Below the pieces are notes generated by a model. That model made no database searches. It was not told the origin of the DNA and saw nothing but the letters and a program-made list of their open reading frames with translations. A program made the translations under genes and the position numbers. A DNA stretch of 64,000 nt from Bretschneidera sinensis (Eukaryota > Streptophyta > Magnoliopsida > Brassicales > Akaniaceae), in the NCBI GenBank assembly GCA_023935145.1, contig CM043700.1, forward strand, positions 138,907,328-138,971,327. Reading direction: 5' to 3'. Positions 35,498-48,784 of the stretch are shown in pieces (the stretch's first letter is position 1; each line of letters opens with the position of its first letter).

Positions 35498-38049
35498 TGT
35501 AACGACTCATCCCGAGCGGGCCCACTCAGGACGGTATCAATTACCTTTCAAAATCGAGCACCTGGACACACAAATATATACTACAACAGAACAACATCTA
35601 ACATATATTAGTTAAGATCATACAGAGATTACAACTATAAGGTTGTAGCTTTACAAGGTGTCTAAAGAGACACAGCCAATCAGTTACAACTTCACACCTA
35701 ATATACAATATAACACTAAGAAAAAAGACTGACCGAGGATGCGACGCTCGTGGACCCACCTAAAACTTCATTGAACTTCAAAGCTTCACCACTTAAAATC
35801 CAAAATCACCTGAAAGGTTAGAAATAGGAAGGGGGTGAGCTATAAAGCTCAGCGAGTTCTTACACTACACAAAGTAATCACTTGTTAGAAAAAGTTGAGG
35901 GCTTATTATTATTTCTTTTTCCTTTCTACTTTGTTTGTTCATATACATAGTCATTTAGCACTTTGCAAAACAACAATCTTAGTAATCATAATACGATCCT
36001 ATAAGACCCACAACCAACTTGCAATCGCCATTCCATAGTCCATCAAAATATCACAATTTATCCATACAACCAAACATTTCATATGCCCCCTTACGGGCCA
36101 AGTAATTCAAATTCATGTATGATATGCCAATGCAGCATGATGCAATGAAATGCATCATCTCATAATCAATCATAATCCATCGGGGACGTCTCCCCACGTA
36201 CCGGTACGTTTCACAAACAATAATTTTTAGAACCCCCCTTGATCCGGGCCGGGTCCAATCATCCAAATATATTCGGTACCTTTTTTCACCCCTTGTGGGT
36301 AGGGACCTATCGTCCTCACACATCACTCCCCCCTCAATAACATACCGTAAATTTCAATGCATGATATGAAATGAAATCAAGTGATGAACATAATCAAATT
36401 CTCAACAATCCATATAATCACACAACATTCAGCACAAAGGTTTTGAAATCACTATCTCATCATTAATATATAATTTACTTATCTTACCACATAGTTATAA
36501 ATATAATTATTATATCTAAATAGCGAATTACAACTCTTATGCAACCTTATTGTTTTGGTTTCCCCACTAACATTCATGCTTAGCAAGAGTAGGGTAATAC
36601 TCACCTTACACCAAACACTACTCGTGGATCACTTCTTTACCTTTACTACGATCATCCACCACACCTATTGAAATGTCATTATAACAATTAAGGTAAACTA
36701 CACAAACAAAAAAACCAATGAGCATAGTATTAAAAACTTAGATACTTTATAAGAAATCAATCATTCCATTTACTTACACATATAAATCAAAGAAAATACT
36801 ACTAAAGTTCATTCTTCTCCTTAATCACCTATTTTCACTCTTTCCCTTCTTTCCTTCATTCTTTACTCCATAAAGCTCTCAATTCATATGAACTTAAATT
36901 TCAAGACACTAAATTAGAGTAATTACCAACAAATCCCAACTTATAAAACTTATTCATTCTAAATATAATTTCCAAATCGAGAAAAAGTCTCTTACTTAGA
37001 GGAATTTCTTTTAATTCCTAAAAGAGTTTCAAATTTACAGCCCATAGTAAAATTCTCTAACAATATCCATCTCAACAATCATGTTATACAAGAATAAAAC
37101 TTCACACTTTGTACATATAATCACCCTAAAAATCTTCAAACTTCACACACTCTTATTACTTTCTTCCAAAGTTCCATAATACATAAATTTCCAGATTTCT
37201 TTCAAATTTTCCCCCAACTTCAAATATTTCAAACTAAACCAATTTAAATTCAAATCACCCCAAATAAAGTTCTAGATAAACTTTAGGAAGTATACTTTAA
37301 CTTAAAAATAGTTGGGACACAAAACTACCTCAAATTCTTGCTGAAACACAACTCACAAAACTGCCCAAAACACAAATTATTTCCAGAATTTCTGCACAAT
37401 TCTCCCAACTTTGACAACTCATATATCACTCAATTTAAATCCAAAATACCTCAAAAAAAATCCTAAAATCAACATAAAGAAGTCTACTTTAAGTTTGTAG
37501 TTGAACACTTTTCGAAATTACCTCAAAATCTGCACGAAAAAAGCCAAGGTAACAAAACGGGATGTTCTTCCCCCGCTCAGAGCGTGGGGTCCACACGCCA
37601 CTGTAGCCCGCTCGTGGAGGCTCACCTCCCCGGCCAGAAGATAGCTGATGGTGGCAGAAGAGGGTTTCCAAAGTTTGAGGGCAAAAAGATCTTGGATGGT
37701 TGGGTTAAGGTTAGGTCAAAATTTGGAAGAAAAAATGAGTTTTTGAGAAAGAAAAACAATCTGGTGCTTTCCTTTCTTTCCTCACTCTTTCTGCCGAGCT
37801 CTCAAATTGCTAAATGAGAGATTTGCTGATTTAGGTTAAATTTTAGCTTCTATACTCCCTCAATGACTTGGCTTTTTACCACTCTACCCTTCCCCTTCTT
37901 CTTTTATTAATTGACATGCCATTTCCTTTAATTTTTCTTCTAGTATTTAAACAACCCCAAAGTTTTAGTTTCTTACTAAGAGATCCCTAAAAAAAAATTA
38001 AATTATAAAACAAGATTATAAAAACTTAAAAGAAATATCGGGTTCTACA
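35498..38049 (-). repeat. Gypsy LTR 1 (3' LTR)
   Basis: 2552 bp, TGTAACGACTC...GGGTTCTACA. The short open frames inside it recur in all three LTRs without signs of coding. The polypurine tract complement lies just inside at 38050-38062. Confidence 0.92.
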
Positions 38050-38062
38050 ATTCTCCCCTCCT
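38050..38062 (-). promoter_or_regulatory. Polypurine tract, gypsy internal 1
   Basis: AGGAGGGGAGAAT on the minus strand, directly before the 3' LTR. The same tract is at 45714-45726 for internal 2. Confidence 0.85.
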
Positions 38063-38092
38063 AAAAAAAAATTCCGTCCGCGAAATTTTCAA

Positions 38093-41075
38093 CTAACCTG
38101 GATTGACGAACAGATAAGGGTATTGGTTCTTTATTTCCACTTCGTTTTCCCAAGTAGCTTCTTCGACTCCTCTATTTCTCCAAAGCACTTTAACTAAGGG
38201 AATGACTTTGTTGCGAAGAACTTGATCCCTAGAGTCCAAGATTTTTACTGGCATCTCCACATACGAAAGGTTGTTTTGAACTTCTATGGATTGGAATGGA
38301 ATGATGTGCGACTCATCCGGTACATATTTGCGCAAAGCTGACATATGGAAAACTACATGAAGCTGTGAAAGTTCTGGAGGTAAGGCTAATCGGTATGCTA
38401 CAAGTCTAATCCTTTCAATGATCTCATAAGGTCCGATGTAACGAGGGCTTAATTTCCCTTTTCGCCCAAACCTCAAAACTCCCTTCCAAGGGAAAACTTT
38501 AAGATGCACACGATCACCAACTTGGAACTCCAACAGTCTCCTCCTCTTGTCTGCATAGCTTTTCTGTCTACTTTGAGCCGTCCTTAGGTGTTCTCGTATT
38601 TTCTTGATCCTCTTTGTGGTTATCTCTACCAATTCTGGTCCTAAGACACTTCTTTCCCCCACTTCTTCCCAACATATCGGAGTCCTACACCTCCTACCAT
38701 ATAATGCTTCGAAAGGTGCCATCCCAATGCTAGTCTGAAAACTATTATTATATGCAAACTCCATAAAGGGTAAGTATGCATCCCAACCAACCGAAAAGTT
38801 CATAGCACACGCTCGTAGCATATCTTCTAAGATTTGAATTGTTCTTTCTGACTGACCATCCGTTTGAGGGTGGAAATTCGTGCTAAAATGTAACTGAGTA
38901 CCCATAGCTTGCTGAAATCCCTTCCAAAATCGAGACGTAAACCGAGCATCACGATCCGATACAACATTTAATGGTACACCATGCAGTTTTACTATTTCAG
39001 CCACATACAACTCTGCTAATCTTTCAGGAGACCAAGTTATCTTGGTGGGTAGAAAATGAACAGATTTAGATAATCGATCAACTATAACCCAAATGGCATC
39101 AAAACCTCTCTGAGTACGAGGAAGTCCTGTCACAAAATCCATAGTCACCCTCTCCCATGGCCACTCCGGTATAGGAAGAGGTTGCAGCAACCTTGCCAGA
39201 TGTCTATGCTCAGTCTTCACCTGCTGGCATACTAAGCATCGAGAAACATAGTCTGCTACGTCTCTCTTTAAACCTGACCACCAGAAATTTTGCTTAAGCC
39301 CTCTATACATTTTATTACTCCCCGGGTGCATAGAATAAATAGTGTCGTGAGCTTCTTTTAGGATCTCCTTCCTTAACTCCACTTCACTTGGCACACAGAT
39401 TCGATTTCCCATCATCACCATTCCATCCTCTCTCACCACAAAATCACTCCGCCTGTTTTCTAAAATCTCCTTCTTAATAGCCATTAACACTGCATCCTTA
39501 CCTTGAGCATCTAGTAGGCGACCTACTATTGATGATGTTACCACCATGATAGCTACTAACCCCCCAATGGTGTTGGCCTCAAGCTTCACTTCTAAGCTTC
39601 TTAATTCCTCAACTAACCCGGAATCATAAATCTTCAAAGTTGCCAACTTGCTACTGGATTTTCGACTTAATGCATCAGCTACCACGTTAGCCTTTCCAGG
39701 ATGATAACTTATGGTACATTCATAGTCACTGATCAGTTCCATCCATTGCCTTTGTTTTAAGTTTAACTCCTTCTGGGTAGGCAGATACTTGAGGCTCTTG
39801 TGATCCGTAAAGATCTCACATCTTACTCCATAAAGATGATGTCTCCAAATTTTCAAAGCAAAGACTATCGCTGCCAACTCTAGGTCATGGGTGGGGTAGT
39901 TCCTTTCATGGTTCTTCAGTTGGCGTGAAGCATAAGAAACAACCTTCCCATGCTGCATTAGGACACAACCTAACCCTTGATGTGAAGCATCACTGTAAAC
40001 TACAAAACCCCTCATCACTCGAAGGAAGGATTAGCACCGGTGCCATTGTCAGCTTTTCCTTCAACAATTGAAAACTTTTCTCATACTCTTCTGACAATAT
40101 AAGCTTTTCTCCTTTTCTTGTTAATTTGGTTAAAGGTACCGCAATCAGTGAGAAATCTTTGATAAATCTCCGATAATATCCCGCCAATCCCAAAAAGCTC
40201 CTAATCTCAGTCACATTTGTAGGTTTCTCCCAGTTTAGAACTGCTTCAACTTTCTGAGGGTCCACAGCCACTCTTGCTTCTGACACTACATGTCCTAAGA
40301 AGGTCACTTCTTTTAACCAAAACTCACATTTGTTAAACTTGGCATAAAGTTTCTCCTTCCTAAGAGTCTCTAGTACTATCTTCAAATGTCTGGCATGGTC
40401 TTCTTCACTCTTCGAATATACCAGAATATCATCAATGAAAACTACCACAAATTTTTCCAGGAATGGTCTAAATACTCTGTTCATTAAGTCCATGAAGGCT
40501 GCAGGGGCATTAGTCAATCCGAACAGCACAACCAGAAATTCATAGTGTCCATAACGAGTGCGGAAAGCAGTCTTTGGAACATCTGAATCTTTGATACGTA
40601 GTTGATGGTAACCCAATCTCAAGTCTATTTTTGAAAACACCCAAGCTCCTTGCAACTGTTCAAACAAATCATCAATTCTTGGTAACGGGTACTTGTTACG
40701 AATTGTCATCTTGTTTAGTTGTCTATAATCCACACACAATTTGAAAGTCCCATCTTTCTTCTTGACAAATAACACTGGAGCCCCCCAAGGTGATACGCTA
40801 GGACGAATGAGTTTCTTGTCTAACAACTCTTGAAGTTGGACCTTAAGTTCCTTTAATTCTGTTGGTGCCATTTGATAAGGGGGTATCGAAATAGGAGTAG
40901 AACCAGGTGTGAGATCAATAAGAAAATCAATTTCCCTAACAGGTGGTAAACCGGGCAACTCTTCAGGAAATACATCTGGAAATTCCCTAACTATAGGTAT
41001 TCCTCCCAATTCCACACCTTCCTCAGAAGAATTGATCACATAGGCTAAATAACATTCACATCCCTTCTTCAACAA
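38093..41075 (-). pseudogene. Gypsy internal 1 pol: RT, RNase H, integrase, chromodomain-like tail (frameshifted)
   Basis: Two long minus-strand frames, 39990-41075 and 38093-40018, overlap because of a one-base A insertion near 40009, inside [12 protein letters not shown]. The first holds RT ([33 protein letters not shown]). The second holds RNase H (YSDASH, FTDHKSL), the integrase HHCC zinc region (ending CLVCQQ), the DDE core ([25 protein letters not shown]), and a C-terminal chromodomain-like block ([16 protein letters not shown]). Only one frame break is visible over about 990 codons, so this copy is fairly young, but it cannot make an intact polyprotein because gag and protease upstream are also broken. 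Confidence 0.9.
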
Positions 41076-43066
41076 TCTCCTAGCTGAAATGGCAGAAATG
41101 AGGCATTGTGAAAGTACCTTACGTTCTCCCTGAAAAGAAAATTCTTTTTCCCCCGGAACTCAAAACATTACCATCTTCCTGAAACAATCTACTGAGGCGT
41201 GATACTTAACCAATCCATACCTAAGATCAAGCCAAAATCCTTCATCTTCAAGGGCAATAAATCAACCTGAAGTTCTCTATCCCCAATGTTCACAACACAG
41301 TCCCGGAACATCCATTGGATTTCCACCTTCTCTCCTATAGGAGTCTCAATAATCACGATCTTATGCAAATGTGTTCTAGGTACATCAACATATATAAGAA
41401 AAGAAGTAGAAACAAAAGAATGTGTTGCACCAGGATCAATTAACATTCTAGCATTTCTACCTGAAAGAGAAATCATACCAGCCACCACGTCGGGTGTGGC
41501 CTGAGCATCCTGCTGAATGATTGCATAAACACGACCTTGCCCTCTCTGACCTTGACTAGCATCCCTTCTGCTTATTGTGACCCCTCGGCCGTGACTACCA
41601 TTTCTACCACCTCCAGTCCCACTACCTCGACCCACTTGGTCCCGTCCGGAGCCTCTAGCTGTACTCACACTACCAGTTGGCTTAAGTCTTGACCAACAGT
41701 TTGCTCCCACATGACCACCCTGACCACACACAAAGCATACCACACTTTTCAACACAGGACAGTCCCTTTGAAGATGTTCAGCTGATCCACAATGATGACA
41801 GAACTTAACATTACAATCTCTAGATAAGTGACCCATCTGACCACACCGAAAACATCCTTTAGTATTCATTCCTGACATTGTACTACTTCCTCTACCTTGT
41901 GCACTTCCTCCTTTGCCTTGATTTCTTAAAGGAAATGATTGTCCTGCAAATCTTTGAATTCCTCCCACTGAACTTTGTACTACAGATGCTGCTGGTTCAC
42001 TCTAAAGACCTTGACTCATCTTCAATAACTTACCTCCCATACTTTGCCCTTCTTGGAAAACTGATCTACTCTGTTGAAAAGGATGACCATCTCGGAATTC
42101 CAACCCATAACTGCTTTCCCTAGCACTGTCTGACCTGCTCCTCTTTTGTCGATCCTGACGTCCTCTCAACTCCATTATATCTTTCTCTACAAGGAGTGTT
42201 TTATCCACTAGTCTTGTATAGTTTGAATGATCCAAATATGAAAGGCGAGTACGAATTTCATAATTTAAACCATCAAGGAATTTCTTACATTTTCGTCCTT
42301 CAGTGCTGACCAAGTCTGGTGCAAATCTAGACAGAGTAATAAATCTTGAATCATACTGAGTTACTGACATAGCACCCTGTTTCAGATAGTTAAAGTCCTT
42401 CTCCATTTGAGCCTTAACAGATTCTGGGAAATGCTTGTCATAGAATACTTTCTTAAACTTCTCCCAAGTCAAAGGTTCATCAATGTCCCCCGTTAATCTA
42501 GGAAGTATATCCTCCCACCAATTCGCTGCCTCTTCTTCTAACTTGAATGATGCAAACGCAACTTTTTGTCTGTCCGACACTGGTAGTACCCTAAACAGAC
42601 GTTCCATCTTTTTAATCCATGCCTCGGCACCTAGAGGGTTTTCAACACTTCAAAAACTCGGTGACATCAGCTTGATAAACCTATTAAATACATCCCCTTC
42701 CATTTCTTGCCTTAATCTATCCTCCCCTAACGTTTCATCATGTGCTACAGGAACCTCTGCATGCTCATCTGAAAAATCTGGAGCTCGTCTGTTTTGTTCT
42801 TCTAATCTACGCTCTAGCTCCCAAATTCTACCCAATGCTTGGGCTAAAGCTTCCCTTAATTCATCCCTTTCTATAGCAGCATCTCTTACATTCTCACAAG
42901 TAGCACCAGTTGCACTACCAACATGTTCTACCTCAGGGACTTCAGGTTCAACATTTTGTTCCACCCTATGTAATGGGGGTCGTCCACGCCCCCGAGTTGG
43001 AACACTACCCCTTCCTTGGGCACGCCCTCCTCCCAGAACTTTACCTTTCTTTGGTCCACGAGGCAT
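41076..43066 (-). pseudogene. Gypsy internal 1 gag and protease (broken)
   Basis: Gag starts at 43066 (MPRGPKKGKV). A coiled-coil-like stretch (ELERRLEEQNRR) comes first, then the capsid (retrotrans-gag) domain around 42050-42600. Three Cys/His knuckles follow ([42 protein letters not shown]), then the protease ([19 protein letters not shown]). Breaks: TGA at about 42649 (a CGA codon in the family reading), TAG at about 42003 (CAG in internal 2), a 4-base deletion in the protease after GMDWL (about 41210), and TGA at about 41162 (CGA in internal 2). Confidence 0.9.
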
Positions 43067-43144
43067 CCTCGAATCTTACACAAAAGAACTCATTTAGAAA
43101 CAAAAACACTGGACTTCTACAGTCTACAGAACCTTAAACCTAAA

Positions 43145-43156
43145 GCTCTGATACCA
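43145..43156 (-). promoter_or_regulatory. Primer-binding site, gypsy internal 1
   Basis: TGGTATCAGAGC on the minus strand, complementary to initiator Met-tRNA, four bases inside LTR 2. Confidence 0.9.
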
Positions 43157-43160
43157 AAAT

Positions 43161-45713
43161 TGTAACGACCCATCCCGAGCGGGCCCACTCAGGACGGTAT
43201 CAATTACCTTTCGAAATCGAGCACCTGGACACACAAATATATACTACAACAGAACAACATCTAACATATATTAGTTAAGATCATACAGAGATTACAACTA
43301 TAAGGTTGTAGCTTTACAAGGTGTCTAAAGAGACACAGCCAATCGGTTACAACTTCACACCTAATATACAATATAACACTAAGAAAAAAGATTGACCGAG
43401 GATGCGACGCTCGTGGACCCACCTAAAACTTCATTGAACTTCAAAGCTTCACCACTTAAAATCCAAAATCACCTGAAAGGTTAGAAATAGGAAGGGGGGT
43501 GAGCAATAAAGCTCAACGAGTTCTTACACTACACAAAGTAATCACTTGTTAGAAAAAGTTGAGGGCTTATTATTATTTCTTTTTCCTTTCTACCTTGTTT
43601 GTTCGTATACATAGTCATTTAGCACTTTGTAAAACAACAATCTTAGTAATCATAATACGGTCCTATAAGACCAACAACCAACTTGCAATCGCCATTCCAT
43701 AGTCCATCAAAATATCACAATTTATCCATACAACCAAACATTTCATATGCCCCCTTACGGGCCAAGTAATTCAAATTCATGTATGATATGCCAATGCAAA
43801 ATGATGCAATGAAATGCATCATCTCATAATCAATCATAATCCATTGGGGACGTCTCCCCACGTACCGGTACGTTTCACAAACAATAATTTTCAGAACCCC
43901 CTTGATCCGGGCCGGGTCCAATCATCCAAATATATTTGGTACCCTTTTTCACCCCTTGTGGGTAGGGACCTATCGTCCTCACACATCACTCCCCCCTCAA
44001 TAACATACCATAAATTTCAATGCATGATATGAAATGAAATCAAGTGATGAACATAATCAAATTCTCAACAATCCATACAATCACACAACATTCAGCACAA
44101 AGGTTTTGAAATCACTATCTCATCATTAATATATAATTTACTTATCTTACCACATAGTTATAAATATAATTATTATATCTAAATAGCGAATTACAACTCT
44201 TATGCAACCTTATTGTTTTGGTTTCCCCACTAACATTCATGCTTACCAAGAGTAGGGTAATACTCACCTTACGCCAAACACTACTCGTGGATCACTTCTT
44301 TACCTTTACTACGATCATCCACCACACCTATTGAAATGTCATCATAACAATTAAGGCAAACTACACAAACAAAAAAACCAATGAGCATAGTATTAAGAAC
44401 TTAGATACTTAATAAGAAATCAATCATTTCATTTACTTACACATATAAATCAAAGAAAATACTACTAAAGTTCATTCTTCTCCTTAATCACCTATTTTCA
44501 CACTTTCCCTTCTTTCCTTCATTCTTTACTCCATAAAACTCTCAATTCATATGAACTTAAATTTCAAGACACTAACTTAGAGTAATTACCAACAAATCCC
44601 AACTTATAAAACTTATTCATTCTAAATATAATTTCCCAATTAAGAAAAAGTCTCTTACTTAGAGGAATTTCTTTTAATTCCTAAAAGAGTTTCAAATTTA
44701 CAGCCCATAGTAAAATTCTCTAACAATATCCATCTCAACAATCATGTTATACAAGAATAAAACTTCACACTTTGTACATATAATCACCCTAAAAATCTTC
44801 AAACTTCACACACTCTTATTACTTTCTTCCAAAGTTCCATAATACATAAATTTCCAGATTTCTTTCAAATTTTCCCCCAACTTCAAATATTTCAAACTAA
44901 ACCAATTTAAATTCAAATCACCCCAAATAAAGTTCTAGATAAACTTTAGGAAGTATACTTTAACTTAAAAATAGTTGGGACACAAAACTACCTCAAATTC
45001 TTGCTGAAACACAACTCACAAAACTGCCCAAAACACAAATTATTTCCAGAATTTCTGCACAATTCTCCCAACTTTGACAACTCATATATCACTCAATTTA
45101 AATCCAAAATACCTCCAAAAAAAATCCTAAAATCAACATAAAGAAGTCTACTTTAAGTTTGTAGTTGAACACTTTTCGAAATTACCTCAAAATCTGCACG
45201 AAAAAAGCCAAGGTAACAAAACGGGATGTTCTTCCCCCGCTCAGAGCGTGGGGTCCACACGCCACTGTAGCCCGCTCGTGGAGGCTCACCTCCCCGGCCA
45301 GAAGATAGCTGATGGTGGCAGAAGAGGGTTTCCAAAGTTTGAGGGCAAAAAGATCTTGGATGGTTGGGTTAAGGTTAGGTCAAAATTTGGAAGAAAAAAT
45401 GAGTTTTTGAGAAAGAAAAACAATCTGGTGCTTTCCTTTCTTTCCTCACTCTTTCTGCCGAGCTCTCAAATTGCTAAATGAGAGATTTGCTGATTTAGGT
45501 TAAATTTTAGCTTCTATACTCCCTCAATGACTTGGCTTTTTACCACTCTACCCTTCCCCTTCTTCTTTTATTAATTGACATGCCATTTCCTTTAATTTTT
45601 CTTCTAGTATTTAAACAACCCCAAAGTTTTAGTTTCTTACTAAGAGATCCCTAAAAAAAAATTAAATTATAAAACAAGATTATAAAAACTTAAAAGAAAT
45701 ATCGGGTTCTACA
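43161..45713 (-). repeat. Gypsy LTR 2 (shared middle LTR, mosaic)
   Basis: 2553 bp. It is 5' LTR to internal 1 and 3' LTR to internal 2. Left of about 44640 it agrees with LTR 3 at a dozen sites where LTR 1 differs. Right of that it is almost identical to LTR 1 while LTR 3 differs. Confidence 0.92.
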
Positions 45714-47531
45714 ATTCTCCCCTCCTAAAAAAAAATTTCGTCCGCGAAATTTTCAACTAACCTGGATTGACGAACAGATAAGGGTATTGGTTCTTTATTT
45801 CCACTTCGTTTTCCCAAGTAGCTTCTTCGACTCCTCTATTTCTCCAAAGCACTTTAACTAAGGGAATGACTTTGTTGCGAAGAACTTGATCCCTAGAGTC
45901 CAAGATTTTTACTGGCATCTCCACATATGAAAGGTTGTTTTGAACTTCTATGGATTGGAATGGAATGATGTGCGACTCATCCGGTACATATTTGCGCAAA
46001 GCTGACATATGGAAAACATCATGAAGTTGTGAAACTTCTGGAGGTAAGGCTAATCGGTATGCTACAAGTCCAATCCTTTCAATGATCTCATAAGGTCCGA
46101 TGTAACGAGGGCTTAATTTCCCTTTTCGCCCAAACCTCAAAACTCTCTTCCAAGGGGAAACTTTAAGATGCACACGATCACCAACTTGGAACTCCAACGG
46201 TCTCCTCCTCTTGTCTGCATAGCTTTTCTGTCTACTTTGAGCCGTCCTTAGGTGTTCTCGTATTTTCTTGATCCTCTTTGTGGTTATCTCTACCAATTCT
46301 GGTCCTAAGACACTTCTTTTCCCCACTTCTTCCCAACATATCGGAGTCCTACACCTCCTACCATATAATGCTTCAAAAGTGCCATCCCAATGCTAGTCTG
46401 AAAACTATTATTATATGCAAACTCCTTAAGGGGTAAGTACGCATCCCAACCAACTGAAAAGTTCATTGCACACGCTCGTAGCATATCTTCTAAGATTTGA
46501 ATTGTTCTTTCTGACTGACCATCCGTTTGAGGGTGGAAAGTCGTGCTAAAATGTAACTGAGTACCCATAACTTGCTGAAATCCCTTCCAAAATCGAGACG
46601 TAAACCGAGCATCACGATCCGATACAACATTTAATGGTACACCATGCAGTTTTACTATTTCAACCACATACAACTCTGCTAATCTTTCAGGAGACCAAGT
46701 TATCTTGGTGGGTAGAAAATGAACAGATTTAGATAATTGATCAACTATAACCCAAATGGCATCAAAACCTCTCTGAGTGCGAGGAAGTCCTGTCACAAAA
46801 TCCATAGTCACCCTCTCCCATGGCTACTCCGGTATAGGAAGAGGTTGCAGCAACCTTGCCAAATGTCTATGCTCAGTCTTCACCTGCTGGCATACTAAGC
46901 ATCGAGAAACATAGTCTGCTACGTCTCTCTTTAAACCTGACCACCAGAAATTTTGCTTAAGCCCTCTATACATTTTATTACTCCCCGGGTGCATAGAATA
47001 AATAGTGTCGTGAGCTTCTTTGAGGATCTCTTTCCTTAACTCCACTTCGCTTGGCACACAGATTCGATTTCCCATCATCACCATTCCATCCTCTCTCACC
47101 ACAAAATCACTCCGCCTGTTTTCTAAAACCTCCTTCTTAATAGCCATTAACACTGCATCCTTACCTTGAGCATCTAGTAGGCGACCTACTATTGATGATG
47201 TTACCACCATGATAGCTACTAACCCCCCAATGGTGTTAGCCTCAAGCTTCACTTCTAAGCTTCTTAATTCCTCAATTAACTCGGAATCATAAATCTTCAA
47301 AGTTGCCAACTTGCTACTGGATTTTCGACTTAATGCATCAGCTACCACGTTAGCCTTTCCAGGATGATAACTTATGGTACATTCATAGTCACTGATCAGT
47401 TCCATCCATCGCCTTTGTCTTAAGTTTAACTCCTTCTGGATAGGCAGATACTTGAGGCTCTTGTGATCCGTAAAGATCTCATATCTTACTCCATAAAGAT
47501 GATGTCTCCAAATTTTCAAGGCAAAGACTAT
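45714..47531 (-). pseudogene. Gypsy internal 2 pol, 3' half: RNase H end, integrase, chromodomain-like tail (broken)
   Basis: Second copy of the integrase part: 46824-47531 (RNase H end with FTDHKSL and integrase zinc region), 46305-46811 (DDE core) and 45757-46326 (C-terminal part with [14 protein letters not shown]). Breaks: TAG for a Trp codon near 46822 and a one-base deletion near 46378. At 47531 the frame is cut by the Copia element S2. The upstream half resumes at 57794. Confidence 0.9.
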
Positions 47532-47839
47532 TGTTGACCCTCGCCCGTATTTTAATGATGGCAAAACACAACTGTTATTTAACTAACATGTTTAAACTAA
47601 GTTGTATTAAGGATCAAACACATTCAACCAAGGAACAAAGTGCAAAAACTCGAACCAAATCAAGTATCAAGTGAAGACTGAAGATCTAGTATAGGTCTTA
47701 AGGTTTAGAACCAATGTAAGTCTCACTCATACATTGTATTAGCTTGTTTAATGGCTCAAACACAAATGGTTTTTCTAAAACCATTAATTTTAAAATGTTT
47801 TTAATGAAAAACAGAAGAAAAACTGGGTTGGAAGACAAC

Positions 47840-48104
47840 CCAGTCGACTGGGTACATATACCAGTCGACTGGTATATGGGTCAGAAGGTACCCAGTCGAC
47901 TGGATGAATTAACCCAGTCGACTGGTACTTTGACCAGTAATTTCCCAGTCGACTGGATGAATCAACCCAGTCGACTGGCACAATGGACAGAAAGTCCCCA
48001 GTCGACTGGATGATATATACCAGTCGACTGGATACCCAGAAGGTCTGAAAACGTATATTTTTCAAGTGAACCCAGTCGACTGGTATCTCGACCCAGTCGA
48101 CTGG
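47840..48104. promoter_or_regulatory. Palindrome array in U3 of the S2 5' LTR
   Basis: Ten exact 12-bp palindromes CCAGTCGACTGG start at 47840, 47861, 47892, 47914, 47945, 47967, 47998, 48020, 48072 and 48093. Spacings are 21, 31, 22, 31, 22, 31, 22, 52 and 21 bp, all close to whole turns of B-DNA. The second site extends to a 24-bp perfect palindrome (47855-47878). The array ends 95 bp before the TATA box, a position typical of an enhancer. The duplicate array is at 56846-57110. Confidence 0.9.
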
Positions 48105-48199
48105 TAGTTCAAAAATATGACCGTTGGACTCCAAATCTGAACGTTTTAAAGTAAATCTTTTTCAAATTAAAGTCCAAAACGGCCATATTAATTGATTGC

Positions 48200-48207
48200 T
48201 ATATAAA
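48200..48207 (+). promoter_or_regulatory. TATA box of the S2 5' LTR
   Basis: TATATAAA in the context GCTATATAAACCC, downstream of the palindrome array. The same context is found in S1 (14401-14408). The 3' LTR copy is at 57206-57213. Confidence 0.75.
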
Positions 48208-48784
48208 CCCTCTCAGCAAAGCATTCAATAACAAGCAGCACATATTCAAAAAGAGTTGATCTCATATAATCAAGTTTTTATACTCTTGAAACACAAAAAG
48301 CTTTGAAATAATCTTATTGAGCCATTTCTTCAAGCTTTACTTTGAAAGAGAGACATTTCTGTAGTAATAAGCTTTCATTTGTTGTCTCTCTACCTTTTAC
48401 TTTACACCATCTTTGTAAAGGGATTACTTCCGAGAGGAAGGGGAAACTTCCGAAAGGAAGGGGATTTTTCGGTTTAAGCAATTCCTGTAAATTGCTTGTG
48501 TACGGTTTGTGCAACACCCGGCTAAGTTGTGCGACTAAGTTTTCTTAGTGGATTACTTCAAGGAGTTCCTTGAAGAGAGTGGACGTAGGGTCGGAACGAA
48601 TCCGATATTGCCGAACCACTATAACTGTGTTTGCATCCTCTTTCCTTAAACTCTTTATTTACAGCTTTCTACTTGTATCAATTATTTGTTGCTTATCAGT
48701 TTTTATAAACTTGTATAAATTCCGCAAAAGTTTTTTAAAAACCCAATTCACCCCCCCTCTTGGGTTGAAACCTCGAGCTACAAT

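Larger units (their letters stand above)
47532..48782 (+). repeat. 5' LTR of S2
   Basis: 1251 bp, TGTTGACCCTC...GAGCTACA, matching 56538-57788 base for base in every stretch compared. U3 carries ten copies of CCAGTCGACTGG. Confidence 0.95.

Noticed and set aside
36051..37817. Small open frames in the gypsy LTRs (also at 43715-45481 and 61643-63350)
   Set aside because: They recur only because the LTR is repeated, match no domain, and overlap on both strands.
47840..48104. Short regular repeats with spacers, resembling a CRISPR array
   Set aside because: The repeat is only a 12-bp palindrome, spacers are 9-19 bp or longer and partly alike, and it lies in the LTR of a plant retrotransposon.
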